Of a stretch of DNA of 64,000 bases, positions 11,285 through 22,499 are shown piece by piece. The number at the start of each line of letters is the position of its first letter. Positions within the stretch are counted from its first letter, which is position 1. Location of the stretch: assembly GCA_963971575.1 (NCBI GenBank), contig OZ020622.1, positions 2,332,279-2,396,278 of the forward strand, read 5' to 3'. Position numbers and translations under genes: made by a program. The notes under the pieces are model-generated. The model made no database searches and was not told the origin of the DNA. It worked only from the letters and a program-made list of their open reading frames with translations. The DNA is from Liopterus haemorrhoidalis (taxonomy: Eukaryota; Arthropoda; Insecta; Coleoptera; Dytiscidae).

Positions 11285-12210
11285 TTATGCATTTCAAGAT
11301 TTAGCATATCCAGTACAACCGAAGAAGTTTTTGGTTGTTTTTCCTGATTTTGTCGATGACTGCTGGCAACAAATTGTTATATACCATTCAGCATTAACTG
11401 CTATCCGATCCTCTAAAGGAATGGTTGCGACCTGTCCAGTACAACCGAAGAAACAAGCGTTTTCTTGGCTTCGTGAACGAACAACTTTTATGGGTTTCGG
11501 TTCATCTTGGAAGACCCAAATAGTGGATTGTTGCTTAGTTTCCGGTTCATATGAATAAATCCAAGTTTCGTCACCTATAATGATATTGTATACGGATTTT
11601 GCAGTGCCTAGGTTGAATTTTTTTAGCATTCCCTTACACCAATCAACACGAGCCTTTTTCTGAGCTTCGGTCAAATTATGCGGAATCCATCGGGAACAGA
11701 TATTTTTCACAGCGAAATGTTCATGCAAATTCGAATGTATTGCAATCTGCGATATGCCCCTATCTCACGGTAAGTCACATGCCGATCTTCTTTAGTCATT
11801 TTACGCACAGCATCGATTTTTTTTATGAATCACAACCAATTTTGGTCAACCTTCACGAGATTCATCATTGACGGACGCACGACCACGACGAAATTCTGAA
11901 AACAAATTGTAAACAGTCTTTTCTGATGGTGCTTCATTACCAAAAATTGAATAAAGTGAATCTATGCTTTGTTGTTGAGTTAGGCCTTACTAAAATCGTA
12001 AAAAATCATCACGAAAACCTTCACGAATTATATCCATTTTTTCACAAGTTTGTTTATTTTTAAAGCTCATTTTTAACAAACTACTCGGTCAATTTATAAG
12101 CTGCCACTGATTTCATAATAACAAATGTCAAATTTTACGAATATAGTAATGACACATTTCAATATTGCCATCTAGTGGTCGTTTGTAAAAACATACAAGG
12201 TAACCCTCGT
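11285..12210 (-). pseudogene. mariner E transposase, N-terminal two thirds
   Basis: The minus-strand start at about 12070 (MSFKNKQTCEKMDIIREGF) leads through frameshifted HTH segments to a 144-residue open part (11728-11294) with WIPHNLTEAQKKARVDW, GDETWIYSYEPETKQQS and VFQDEPKP. The first catalytic Asp (GDETW) is present. The region after NAEWYITI runs into out-of-place FFGCTG repeats and stops, so the second and third catalytic Asp are missing. Two sister copies are at 28388 (+) and 39356 (-). The outer 5' end lies close to 12205, shortly before the hAT MITE. Confidence 0.75.
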
Positions 12211-12230
12211 ATTAATTTATTAGTCTAGAA

Positions 12231-12586
12231 CAGCTTTCCCAACCGCCGGTCTGTGAGTTTTTTTTTGCCCGTTCGCGAGATCTCCCGGTTTGTAGTTTGG
12301 AGAGGAAGATCTTTTTTTTTATTTGCTCATCACTTACATTTTGGAGGTGAGAGGTGAAGACCTTTTTTTTGCTCATCGGTTACATTTTGGAGGTCAGGAC
12401 CTTTTTTTTGCTCAGCACTTACATTTTGGAAGTGAAGACTTTTTTTGCTCATCACTTATATTTTGGAGGTGAAGACCTTTTTTTGCTCATCACTTTGCGA
12501 TACACATTACTTTCTAAACTTGCCGGTCCGCAAATTTTTTCTAGGTCGCATGCCGGTCCGCCATGAAAAAAGGTTGGGAAACGCTG
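12231..12586. mobile_element. hAT MITE with 8-bp target duplication and internal 44-bp repeats
   Basis: Terminal repeats CAGCTTTCCCAACC (left) and GGTTGGGAAACGCTG (right) are flanked by a perfect 8-bp duplication GTCTAGAA (12223-12230 and 12587-12594), the hallmark of hAT insertion. The interior holds about four to five units of ~44 bp with GCTCATCACTTACATTTTGG. The same units recur at 34750-34875. Confidence 0.85.
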
Positions 12587-12708
12587 GTCTAGAATAAAAC
12601 AGTGTGTTATTAAAATAAATATTTTAATTTTTTAATTGAAAATAAAATAAAAAACTACATTACAGCATGTGTTCAAATAATTCTATCTATTTTTTTAATA
12701 AATCATTT

Positions 12709-13780
12709 TTAGGATTTTGTAGGTATGACCAAAAAACCCTTATACCGTCATTTTGTCGTCTGTCTGTCTGTCTGTCTCTCTGTCTGTCTGTCTGTCTGTC
12801 TGTTCGGTAAAAATTGTAGCCAAACGGCTGAACCTAGAGAGTTGAAATTTGGCATGCTTATACAACTCTTTGACCCGCACATAGGAAAAATACTAAAACA
12901 TAAAAAAAAAACATATCCCTCTAAAAATAGAAACAAATATGTGCTCATCGAAAAAAAAAATATTTTTTTTAAATTCTGAGTAGGGTATCAAATGAAAGCC
13001 CTTAGTACGTGGATTAACGATCAAAATTTTATTTTTGCAAAATAAATTATTTTGATGCGATTTTAGCCAAAATTGTGCAAAACATTTTTTGTCCCACACC
13101 CTGTAGCCCAGATGGTTTAAACTAAAAATCTGAAAAAATTCTAAGTAATGTACATTGGTGTGAACCGGAATAGTACAACAGGAAGTTTTGATCAGATTAT
13201 GTTTTCGGAAAATAACGCATTTTTTGTGTTTTTAACTAAAATATGTTAACTATTTAATATGTTGTGTAACATACCAGATCAGTAGCTCTCGTGGCGTGGT
13301 TGGATTTGTCGTACGCTTAATAATATAATTTAACTTGCAAACTAGGGTTCGAATCCTGTTGATTTTATTTTTTGTTTTTTTTTGCATTTTTATTTTGTTT
13401 AAATTATTTTGTTAAAATTCTAGTTATATTTGGTAAATGTTGCATTTAATTTTTAAAAGCGTAAATTTAATAACCAGTGGAAAGTGTTGAAATTATAATT
13501 TAATTCTATGTTTGACGAAATCAAAGGGCAGGACTTATGATGTAAGCAACCAATGGAAGCCATAGGTGCAATTTTCAAAATCTTAATGAACTTAGCTATA
13601 TAAAAAAAATACTGCATATATTTAGAAACTTAAATAATGGTATTAGGCATTCGAATTAAAATTCATAAAAAAATATTTTGATATAAAATTTGTTTTGGCA
13701 TCCCAAATAATCATCGTTCAGTTACTAAATACCTGCAAAACCCAGAAATGTGTGAAAATTCACACTTCACATCAATTTTT
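12709..13780 (+). mobile_element. H1 element, copy 4
   Basis: A full-length copy: 5' end GGATTTTGTAGGTATGACC, CTGT run at about 12760-12802 with one CTCT interruption, core, cassette at 13281-13363 with an excellent B box GGGTTCGAATCC (13345-13356), and 3' hairpin GTGTGAAAATTCACAC. It is inserted in T-rich DNA. The A-box half (CGTGGCGTGGTTGG) is diverged and about 10 extra bases lie between the boxes. Confidence 0.75.
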
Positions 13781-13816
13781 TTTATTCTAATAATAGCTAT
13801 CTATAACTTATCTTCA

Positions 13817-13881
13817 TCACTGGTTAATAGTCAGTGCAACTAAGACCAATAAATACTAATTAAAAAAAAAAAAAAAAAAAA
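13817..13881 (+). mobile_element. short retroposon with poly(A) and target duplication
   Basis: About 45 bp ending in ACTAATT are followed by ~20 A residues. The unit is flanked by a 12-bp direct repeat AACTTATCTTCA (13805-13816 and 13882-13893). This is the signature of LINE-mediated insertion of a strongly 5'-truncated transcript. The source is not recognised. Confidence 0.6.
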
Positions 13882-13893
13882 AACTTATCTTCA

Positions 13894-14720
13894 ATCATAA
13901 TAAAGTAATGCATCGGAAAATATAATTTTAACCACCTGTATATTATTGTTAAAATATGAATGTATGTGTTTAGTCTCATTAACAATTATTTTAAACAATT
14001 CTGTTCCTTATTTACTTATTGCTAATGACTATATTCCTTAATGAGCTTTATCAGTGTTAGCCATCTTGATTTGTAATGACGTGTGAATTTTATAAGTGGC
14101 GTGTTATTTTTTCTGTTGTTTTTGGTTATTTTTAAGTGGTAAAAGTGCGAGGAATACGTGAAAATGTGTGTCATAGTGTAGACTTTGGTGTTTGGAATTC
14201 ATGGATACCAAAATTGGAGTGATTGGAAAGGTATTTCAGTTTTATTTGTTAATTTAATAATTCAAGTCATTGTTATGTAGCATGTGCTTGTATGGACAAT
14301 ATGGAAACACATACATATGTACATATATATAGGTGTATACTGTAGGTATATGTTTTATTTGTCTCTAGACCAGTGGTTCCCAACCGTTTCCCATATTGGG
14401 GCTATATTTAATGCTAGATAAGTGTTACACGGGCAGGATTTTGTTGGCAAGTAGATATTAAAAAAATACTTTATGACTGAGAGGGTAGAAATTCACGAAA
14501 TCTCACTTGAGAACGAGGGTTTTTGTTACCTAGAATATTTATTCCTTGATCAGAAATCTCAATATGAGATGATAATATTTTATATTTATGCTGGCTTTGT
14601 TAATTAAATTTTCGGAACAGATACCGATTTTAGGTTTATTGATTTCGACAATGGTGCAGTTTATGGCAAAAGCTGAACATTAAATTACGGGAAAAACATG
14701 ACATCATGGCAAAATATGTA
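13894..14720 (+). other. unassigned interval with possible 5' exon and hAT-like end
   Basis: From about 14050 to 14200 the composition is less AT-rich, with GCCATCTTG and other promoter/5'UTR-like sequence leading to a candidate first coding exon at 14201. CAGTGGTTCCCAACC at 14371 is a hAT-type terminal sequence without a visible partner. Nothing else is recognised. Confidence 0.3.
14201..14230 (+). CDS. candidate first coding exon (speculative)
   Basis: ATGG... encodes MDTKIGVIGK and ends AAAG followed by GTATTT, a plausible splice donor in phase 0. The ATG has a G at +4 and no upstream ATG in frame for some distance. No downstream exon was recognised among the repeats, so this may be coincidence. 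Confidence 0.2.
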
Positions 14721-14722
14721 CA

Positions 14723-15594
14723 TTAAGGGGGGGTAGGGTCTGATAACCACATTTTAAGCATATTTTTGTGAATTTTTTCCAAATCTATGGTTAAATTATT
14801 CATTTTCAAACTTTGTACATATATAAAGTATGTTTTGAAGAAGATACAAAAAAATTTTTGAAGGCAAAATATGGCGAAATGACCACATTTTAAGCATATT
14901 TTTGTGATTTTTTTTCAAATCTATGGTTAAATTTATTCATTTTCATACTAAGTACATATATAAAGTATGTTTTGAAGAAGATACAAAAAAAATTTGAAGG
15001 CAAAATATGGCGAAATGAGCCAGCTGTGGCAAATCTTCTCAGACTCCGGGAAAAAAATTAGATTTTACGGTGACCAGCATAACTCGTCACTGGATCATCT
15101 GAAATCAAAAATCCAAAAAGATTTTGTTAGTTTATGAATTTGCCGAGGTAATGACGTTGAGATATTTTTTTTTCATGTTTTTTTTTTTATTTAACACAAA
15201 TATACTCATTTTTAGGTTTTTTTTAGGGGGAATTAATTTTTTTTTGTCTTCTAAGTAACGCTAAAAACTGAAAAATCATTTTAAAAATAAAAACTCAACG
15301 TCATTACCTTGGCAAACTCATAAACTAACAAAATCTTTTTGGATTTTTGATTTCAGATGATCCAGTGACGAGTTATGCTGGTCACCGCAAAATCTATTTT
15401 TTTTCCCGGAGTCTGAGAAGATTTGCCACAGCTGGCTCATTTCGCCATATTTTGCCTTCAAATTTTTTTTGTATCTTCTTCAAAACATACTTTATATATG
15501 TACTTAGTTTGAAAATGAATAAATTTAACCATAGATTTGAAAAAAAAATCACAAAAATATGCTTAAAATGTGGTTATCAGACCCCCCCCCTTAA
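14723..15594. mobile_element. TTAA-bounded foldback element (family T1)
   Basis: TTAA lies at both ends (14723-14726, 15591-15594), each followed inward by a G run and then TCTGATAACCACATTTTAAG or its complement. The arms are about 290 bp, including CAGCTGTGGCAAATCTTC and GATCATCTGAAATCAAAAAT. The left arm is lengthened by a direct repeat of its outer ~140 bp (14740-14880 and 14881-15018). The loop is about 120 bp of AT-rich DNA. A TTAA target suggests piggyBac-type mobilisation; this is inferred because no transposase is present. A right arm alone recurs at 47470-47785. Confidence 0.75.
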
Positions 15595-16365
15595 ACGACA
15601 AATGCTGCAACACAAAAGTCGAGGACTGCAATTTTCTTTCACCTTTCACACCTCCCATAATATTTTGTTCTTTCTAGATAAGTTGTTACCATTACTGGAT
15701 CTTTGTTGATCTCTGAATAATTTCATCTACGATTTGAATATTTAAAAATGTTTTTCTTTTTGAGAAAAACATTTAAATAATTAATTTGTAAATTGAAAAG
15801 CAAAAGATCTTGAAGGCGAATATAATATTTTTCCAGATATTTACATAAATAATAATAAATGTGGAAAAATTCTGTGGAAAAGTCCGTGATTGTATTTTCT
15901 TGAAGTAAAAAGAATGGAAAACTGTAGCAAAGCATAATAACTCGAGGCTACATGTTTTTAAATGCACTCTCTTCATAAACAAAAGATATTTCTTTTTGAA
16001 TTTAAACTTAACTTGTTAATCAGACTTTATTTTCAGTTTTACAAAAGTTAATTTGCTTTTTAAAAAGTTTTTGGTTTTATTAAATTCTTGAAAATTTAAT
16101 AGGCATTATAGAACAATTAATTTTTTATGACTTTATGAATTTATTAACTTACAAATCCTACAGAGATTCTTCATTATCCTGCTGAGGAGGAGATGGACAG
16201 GCTTTATAACCTGAGATTTATAACTCAGGATTTGTGAATTCCTGAAGGACCAAAGGATGACCATACTCGCCTTTATGTTGTACGAGAATATTTAAAAAAA
16301 AATAAAAGGTTATTGAAGTTTTTAATTATAGGGTGGGACTTAAACAGCCAGTTATTCTTTTATTT
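15595..16365. other. unassigned AT-rich interval
   Basis: No gene or element is recognised. A sequence near 16200-16270 (TCCTGAAGGACCAAAGGATG) resembles a monomer of the ~85 bp dispersed minisatellite described at 24550. Confidence 0.3.
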
Positions 16366-16367
16366 TT

Positions 16368-16772
16368 AGGGTTTTCTAGATATGACCAAAAAAACCCTTA
16401 TACCGTCATTTTGTCGTCTCTCTGTTCGGTAAAAATTGTAGTCTAACGGCTAAACCTAGAGAGTTGAAATTTGGCATGCTTATACAACTCTTTGACCCGC
16501 ATGTAGGAAAAATGCTAAAACATCTAAAAAACATATCCCCATAAAAATATAAACAAATATGTGCTCATCGAAAAAAAATATTTTCTTTTAATTCTGAGTA
16601 GGGTATCAAATGAAACCTCTTAGTACTTGGATTAACGATCAAAATTTTATTTTTAAAGAATAAATTAGTTTGATGCGATTTTTGCCAAAATTGTGCATTT
16701 TGTTCCACTGTGTGTCTGTCTGGCTTTTGTCTGTCTGTCTGTTTTTTTGTCAAACTTACAAAACCCTAAAAA
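16368..16772 (+). mobile_element. H1 element, copy 5, deleted and closed by an inverted 5' end
   Basis: The copy starts normally (GGGTTTTCTAGATATGACC), has almost no CTGT run, and keeps the core to about 16700. It then breaks off. Downstream, 16725-16772 reads on the other strand as the H1 5' terminus (TTTTTAGGGTTTTGTAAG, then TTTGAC and an AGAC microsatellite). Both outer edges are therefore H1 5' ends in opposite orientation. The cassette and 3' hairpin are absent. Confidence 0.6.
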
Positions 16773-17082
16773 CTTGTTTATTCTAATAATTATTTTTCTC
16801 GAGAGTTATCGAGAAAATAAGTCTAATTTTTTCTTTCTCGAAAAATGTCGAGAAATCAGAGACACTAATAGCAGCGCTATCTACTCACTTCTTATTTGAC
16901 ATAGAGTATAGCTTATTAATTCTAGTAACTTTTACCGCTTAAGTGAGGCTTTTGATCATTTTGTTTAGCAAAAGCCAGCTTCAAACTTAAAAAAAGGGCA
17001 ACATGTAAAATTCCAGTTAGTTTCGCTAAAATGTTTGAAATAGCCTATTTATATACACACACACTACAGTTTTGCTGAGTAT

Positions 17083-17660
17083 TTGAATTTCTTTCAAGTT
17101 TCAACATCCACCTTTAAATTTAACGTCATAGAAAACGTTAGAATAATTATTTTATTTCGATGTTCTAATAGCATCAAAGCATCGTTCTTAACTAAAAAAG
17201 AAATACCAACTAACATTAAGGTAGAGATCTTCAAAAAAGTGACAGTACCAATTTTGACATACGCCTCAGAATCCTGGACCACTACAGAGACGCACAGGTC
17301 TAAAATAAGAAGCTCCGAAATGAGATTTTTAAGGAAAATCGAAGGTAAAACAAAATTGGACAGAATAAGAAATGAAGTATTTAGAGAAATACTACGCACA
17401 AAACCAGTAGAGACTATAATAGAAGAAGGACAGCTAAGATGGCTGGGACATATACACAGAATGAGTGAAGACAAAATAGTAAAAAGAGTTTTGAAGCAAC
17501 AGTGAAGAAAGTTAGAGCAGGAAGACCGAGAAAAACCTGGCACCAAGAAACAAAAGAAGCTGCAACGAAGAGAGGCGCAAAGTGGGAGGAGATACGAAAA
17601 TATCCAAAGGACAGAACACGATGGAAAGAAGTATGGAGAACAACACCAGAAAATAAGTAA
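17083..17660 (+). pseudogene. LINE reverse transcriptase C-terminal end (RTE-like)
   Basis: An open frame at 17083-17505, then a one-base frameshift, then a frame to TAA at 17658-17660 encode the tail of a non-LTR retrotransposon polyprotein. Typical motifs are VPILTYASESWTTTETHRS, MRFLRKIEGKTKLDRIRNE, GQLRWLGHIHRM, AGRPRKTWHQETKEA and TRWKEVW. These follow the reverse transcriptase catalytic region in RTE-type elements of animals. The catalytic YxDD part and the endonuclease are missing, so this is a 5'-truncated insertion. The first ~50 codons may lie outside the homologous part. Confidence 0.75.
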
Positions 17661-17798
17661 CTCGACTGTAGCCTTACACCGCAAGGTAGAAAGGCTTCAG
17701 GATTTACTTAATTCTGAAGTGAGTGAGAAAATTTTATTGAAAAAATGACAGGTGATTAGAATTAAAATACAAATAATTATTTTGACTATTTTTACTTG

Positions 17799-18290
17799 CC
17801 CGACCTTAATATATAAGGGGCAAGTATTGTAATCGAGAAAATTTTCGATGTCGAGATTTTGACTGATGACCACGTTTCATGGTCCAGGGAATCCAAAAAA
17901 CCTATTTTCGAAGTGCCGTCCGTATGTGTGTGTCTGTATGTGTGTCTGTGTGTACACACGATAACTCAAAAACGGTTTAACTTAAAGAGTTCGTTCTGGT
18001 ACTAAAAAAATCTCCTAATAATTGGGAAGAACCGCATTGTTTTTTATTAAAATCCGATACCGAAAACGGAAGTTATTAAACTTTAAAATTTAAAAAAATT
18101 CGTAACTTGTAAATCAAACCTTGGACAAAAATTTGTATAGGACATAATGTTGATAAATTATGTCCGTAGAAAATATAATAGTTAAGTTTATGGTCGAACT
18201 GTCCGACTCCCATAAACTTAACTATTATAGGACCTAATTTGATGTATTTTTGAAGATTTACCTAAATCTTCTTTTAAATTTAAAAAAATA
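17799..18290 (+). mobile_element. H2 repeat, copy 1 (second microsatellite-core family)
   Basis: It starts CGACCTTAATATATAAGGGG and GTATTGTAATCG, has GATTTTGACTGATGACC, a TGTGTCTG microsatellite (about 17923-17955) and ACGATAACTCAAAAACGG. The same order occurs in reverse at 25195-25517. The plan parallels H1 but the sequence differs. A perfect 19-bp hairpin (ATAATAGTTAAGTTTATGG and its complement, 16-base loop) lies at about 18177-18230. Confidence 0.55.
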
Positions 18291-19720
18291 TATATTTTTT
18301 TAATGTTTTTTTTTTATTATTATTATTTTATGGGAGGGCAAGTCTAGCGGAGGTGTCCCTTCGCCACTGGTTTATATCAAATTTGGTTCTTAATGTATTA
18401 TTTTATTTTTCTTGACAATGATGACACTTTTTTCAGTCCACTCCAACCTAAAATATTTAATGTAAGTACGATTTACAGTGAAAGGAGCCGGGAGTTGGAG
18501 TCGGAAGTTGTTTATTTTTGAGTCCTTATCCCCGGTATACCCTATTCATTTAAAACTATGCAGAAGGTATACGCTGTGTACCCGCGACCACAGCTCTAAT
18601 TTTACTCCGTTTTAGCACCTGTATAAAGTTGTATAAAGGTGTTGTCGTGCAAAGGTTAATTATATCTTCTAACATCTTGTGATGAAATGTTTAGTTGGAA
18701 AACTTTCATTTCCCTAATTTTAATTTATGTGCGCCATTACCGTAGTATATACACCTGTAAAATGCAGAGGGGAATAAGAGAATTCCTGTGGATTTGTCGC
18801 AAATACCTCCCGTGTCGTCCCTGGCTAATCCTCGTTAATATTCCAGTGTTGTACACCCCTGGTAGTTTAATCACGACGGTTTATTTAGGTCTGTTCTGTT
18901 CTTGTTAGCATGGATGGCGCACTGGAAGGTCCTTTGTATACTAATCAAATAAGGAATATACTTTTAAATAATTGCATTCATTTGTTGTTATCTAATCACA
19001 TTGTTTGATTTTGCAGAACGCGACAAACACAGTAACGAACTATGTCTTAGGCATGATGAATCATCTTCGCTAATTATACAGATGTGCACATACTTTCAAT
19101 AATCTTACATGTATCGGGAAGATTGGAAATAACGGGCAGTCTCAACAACTTCCAGCCCTCTAAGAGTTTCTCATCAAAAAATACTTCATAACTGAACCCA
19201 TTTGCAAAAGCCTTCTTGAAAATTTTTAAGGAGAATTAAAACATACAGGTGTGCCAGCCAAGTGGTTCACCATTGCTATCTTTGTTAATATTATAGATAG
19301 AGATTCGCTTAAATGGACAAAGTTCCAGTATTTTTTGTAGGAAATATTATGACAGACTCAAAAATATTTTTGTTTCGTTGACCAGATATTTTGAAAGTAA
19401 AAAATGTTTTTAAATAGAATGCCCTGTATATTGTTAGGCCATTGGAACAACGATTTGTTTGTCTTTATAAAAAAACTAAACATGTTTATGATTTTTTTTT
19501 TAATAACGGAGATATCAACGTTAAAGCCTTATAAAAGTAGTACGATTAAAAACTTACATATAATAAAAACAAAACTAAAAATTATCAAGTAATTTGGTAA
19601 GAAATATTGTTCGAATAAATATCCATTACTGTTTAAACACAATCTTATTCTTTATTACATTACATTGCGTAACATATTTTTAGAAATTTTGCTGCAAGCA
19701 AAAGATATTTGAAACTGCTA
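18291..19720. other. unassigned interval
   Basis: No supported gene or repeat. The ORF at 18687 (73 residues) has mixed composition with several Cys and Trp but no motif I recognise. Beyond 19250 the DNA becomes AT-rich. Confidence 0.3.
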
Positions 19721-19721
19721 C

Positions 19722-20610
19722 TGGGTATGACCGCTACTGAGTATGACCGCTACTGGGTATGACCACCAAAAAAAAAAAAACCTTATAACTTCACTCAGAT
19801 ATCTGTCTGTCTGTACTGTAGGAATTGTAGAAAACATAGAAATTTGGAGAAATAAATTATTGATGCGATTTTTGCCAAAACTGTGCAAAAAAAATTTTTT
19901 CCCACACCCTGTAGCTCAGATGGTTTCAACTAAATATCTGAAAAAAATCTAAGTAATGTACAACATTGGTGTGAACCGGAATAGTACAACAGGAATTTTT
20001 GATCAGATTATGTTTTCGGAAAATAACGAATTTTTTATATTTTTTGCTGGACCATGTAAAATATTTAATAACTTATATAACACAGTAAACCAGCATGCTT
20101 TATAGTGTAATGGCTAGCGTTCTCGCGTTCTAATTTGCAAACTAGGGTTCGGTCTCGAGACAATTTTATTTATTTTGTTTTTTTTTTTTTTTGGATTTTT
20201 ATTTTTTTTGCATTTTTATTTTGTTTAAATTATTTTTTCAAAATTCTAGTTATATTTGGGCAAATGTTGCATTTAATTTTTAAAAGCTGTAAATTTAATA
20301 ACCAGTGGAAATTGTTGAAATTGAATACACGAAATCAAAGGAGCAGAGTTATGACTTAAAACAACCAATGGAAGCCATAGGCGCAATTTTCAAAATCTTA
20401 ATGTACCTTGCTATATATAAAAAAAAAAATACTGCACATATTTAGGAACCTAAATAATGGTATTAGGCATTCGAATTAAAATTAACAAAAAAAAATATTT
20501 TAACATAAAATTTGTTTGGGCATCCCAAATAATCATCATTCACTTACTAAATACCTGCGAAATCCTGAAATGTGTGAAAATTCACACTTCACATCAATTT
20601 TTTTATATTA
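19722..20610 (+). mobile_element. H1 element, copy 6, 5' rearranged
   Basis: The 5' end shows a short triplicated GGTATGACCGCTACTG unit (about 19725-19760). About 150 bp of the core are deleted, so the element jumps from a few CTGT units to AAATAAATTATTGATGCGAT. The cassette (20096-20161, AGTGTAATGGCTAGCG with a degenerate B box GGGTTCGGTCTC) and the 3' hairpin are retained. Confidence 0.7.
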
Positions 20611-21284
20611 TTCTACTCCTAATAAATAAAAAAAACTAATTTTTCAAATGGTAGTCTTATTTTCGGACAGAGGATTAATTTTTTTAAGATTGTGATAGTT
20701 TTGTTAAGAAACTTGTGAGAACTACACTGTTGAGCCTTCTTTTAATCCTGTATTTTCTGTAGGACAAAAGACCGATCTACTGTTTATAAAATACGTATTT
20801 TCTAACAGTATTTTCCGGTTAACTCTTGCAAGGGTAATAATTCTGTCTTTCCCAACTCCTGACCGTACTAACCCAGTTAAATTTGTGTTCTTAAATTTAT
20901 TCAGTGAATGTTTTAAAACATTTGTTTGTTTTTAAATGTTTTATTCGTTTTCGTTACGAGTTGTCTCACCTTATTAACTCAAGCTCTCATTAATTTTTTA
21001 CTGTCCTGGAACCACTAAACTTTACTTCCCTTACAGATTTATTGCATTAGACGTTTTTTTCGTTTTTCTTACAAAAAAAAAAAAATAACTTTATGTGTTG
21101 TTTGATTTAAGTTCTCCCCATAAAACAAGATGGAGACCGGATGTACGTGTAGTTAAGATTTCATTTGGAGAAATACGAGGTCTTTGCGAGGTACGAATAG
21201 GAGGAATACATGGACGTAGAACCAGGATGGTGAAGGGACCATGAAAAATCATTCAACACACAATAAAAATAACAGACAGAATTG
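20611..21284. other. unassigned interval
   Basis: No gene or element identified. A poly(A) tract lies at about 21074-21086. Confidence 0.3.
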
Positions 21285-21286
21285 TA

Positions 21287-22157
21287 CGAGGACATATTGA
21301 AAACTAATGCCTCCATGGCTATAACTTTATTAGTAATTGATATATGGTTTACACATAAATGTGAAATAATAGTATAAACTGTCCTCTACGCACTGATATA
21401 TTCACTTTTCCACATAATTGCCAGTGACAGTCCGTCACGGAAAAAGTCTGAAGACTTCCCACGGCACCATTTCCGCACCTCCGCTATCACCTCTGCATCC
21501 GAAGAGAAACGCTTGCCCTTGAGATGTCACCGGTCACAATTCACAAAAGCATCACCTTCTGTTTCATATCGAGTCAAGAGTTGTTCGCAAATTTGTGTCC
21601 GATTGGCTTTCATTTCATCAGTAAACATTCGGGGCATCCAATGCGCGCATACTCTCCTGTACTGCAGCACATTTCAGATAATGTGATGTACTCTTTCTTG
21701 TGAAATACCCACCCTGTTGGCTATGTCAGTTTGCTTACGTCGATTCTCACGAACCAGTTCATCCATGAGAGCCACCTGCCTTTCACCACATGCACTGGTC
21801 GGCCACTGCGTGCCTGATCATGGACATTTCAGCAGGACTTGCGTCTTTCACAGTCCTTACCCACCTCCTAACAGTACTCACATCAACACACGCCTCACGG
21901 TAGACGGCATTTAACCTTCGGATATCAATGGGCGCTACACCCTCCGCAGTAAGAAATTCAATGACAGCTAGTTGTTTTAACCGCACATCCATGCCGGCCG
22001 CCATGTTTAGAACTGTCATGCGCAAACGCGATGTTGCTGAGAATCTCCGCTAGGAGGACTTATGTACAGATACTTAAGGCAAACCACTTTTGACACGGTC
22101 TGGCCCGTCATTGTAAAAGTTATGGCCATGGAGGCATTAGTTTTCAATATGTCCTCG
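21287..22157 (-). mobile_element. mariner H, internally deleted, with intact terminal repeats
   Basis: Terminal inverted repeats CGAGGACATATTGAAAAC... (21287) and the complement (ending 22157) match over about 33 bp and are flanked by TA. The minus-strand ORF from 22025 encodes a mariner N terminus (KQLAVIEFLTAEGV, DVSTVRRWVRTVKD). Further on are TDEMKANRTQICEQLLTRY and KGKRFSSDAEVIAEV-like pieces. The stretch between them, holding the catalytic Asp residues, is deleted. This is the SETMAR-like mariner type. It cannot encode an enzyme but could have been moved in trans. Confidence 0.8.
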
Positions 22158-22374
22158 TATTAGTACATACCAACCGACTGATCAGGCATCTTGTAATTAG
22201 TCTGTATCTTAGCTGTTCAGTTCTTAAAGGTGAAGGTTTACACACGTTAAGTAAGACGGTTTAAAATTAATGAATTTGATTTATTATAAAATATTTAGAA
22301 GAGTAAGTTTGAAAGATTAAAATATAGGTATTAAAATAATGAAATGATTAAAATAAATAGAATCGGATAGACCA

Positions 22375-22464
22375 CCAGAATGCCGACACAGTGCCTCTAA
22401 GAATCCAACAACTTAGATGTTTAAGCTAACCGGATCGAATACTTTCTGCCCTGGTCTTCAGTTT
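22375..22464 (+). repeat. dispersed ~100 bp repeat, copy 1
   Basis: GATAGACCACCAGAATGCCG and the following ~80 bp (ACACAG.GCCTCTAAGAAT, TAACCGGA..GAATACT, GTCTTCAG) recur at about 37480-37585, including upstream AATATAGGTATTAAAA. Nature unknown. Copy 1 runs directly into a lone mariner H end. Confidence 0.6.
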
Positions 22465-22490
22465 AGGCATTAGTTTTCAATATGTCCTCG
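22465..22490 (+). repeat. lone mariner H terminal repeat
   Basis: AGGCATTAGTTTTCAATATG and the next six bases are identical to the right end of mariner H and are followed by TA. No partner end faces it within the window, so it is an orphan end left by deletion, or part of a second nested copy. Confidence 0.65.
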
Positions 22491-22499
22491 TATAAATGA

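Noticed and set aside
11277..11558. Plus-strand ORF containing two CPVQPKK-like repeats
   Set aside because: It is the antisense shadow of the mariner E transposase.
17094..17684. 196-residue minus-strand ORF rich in Ser, Leu and Cys
   Set aside because: It is antisense to the LINE reverse transcriptase tail, which has recognisable motifs on the plus strand.
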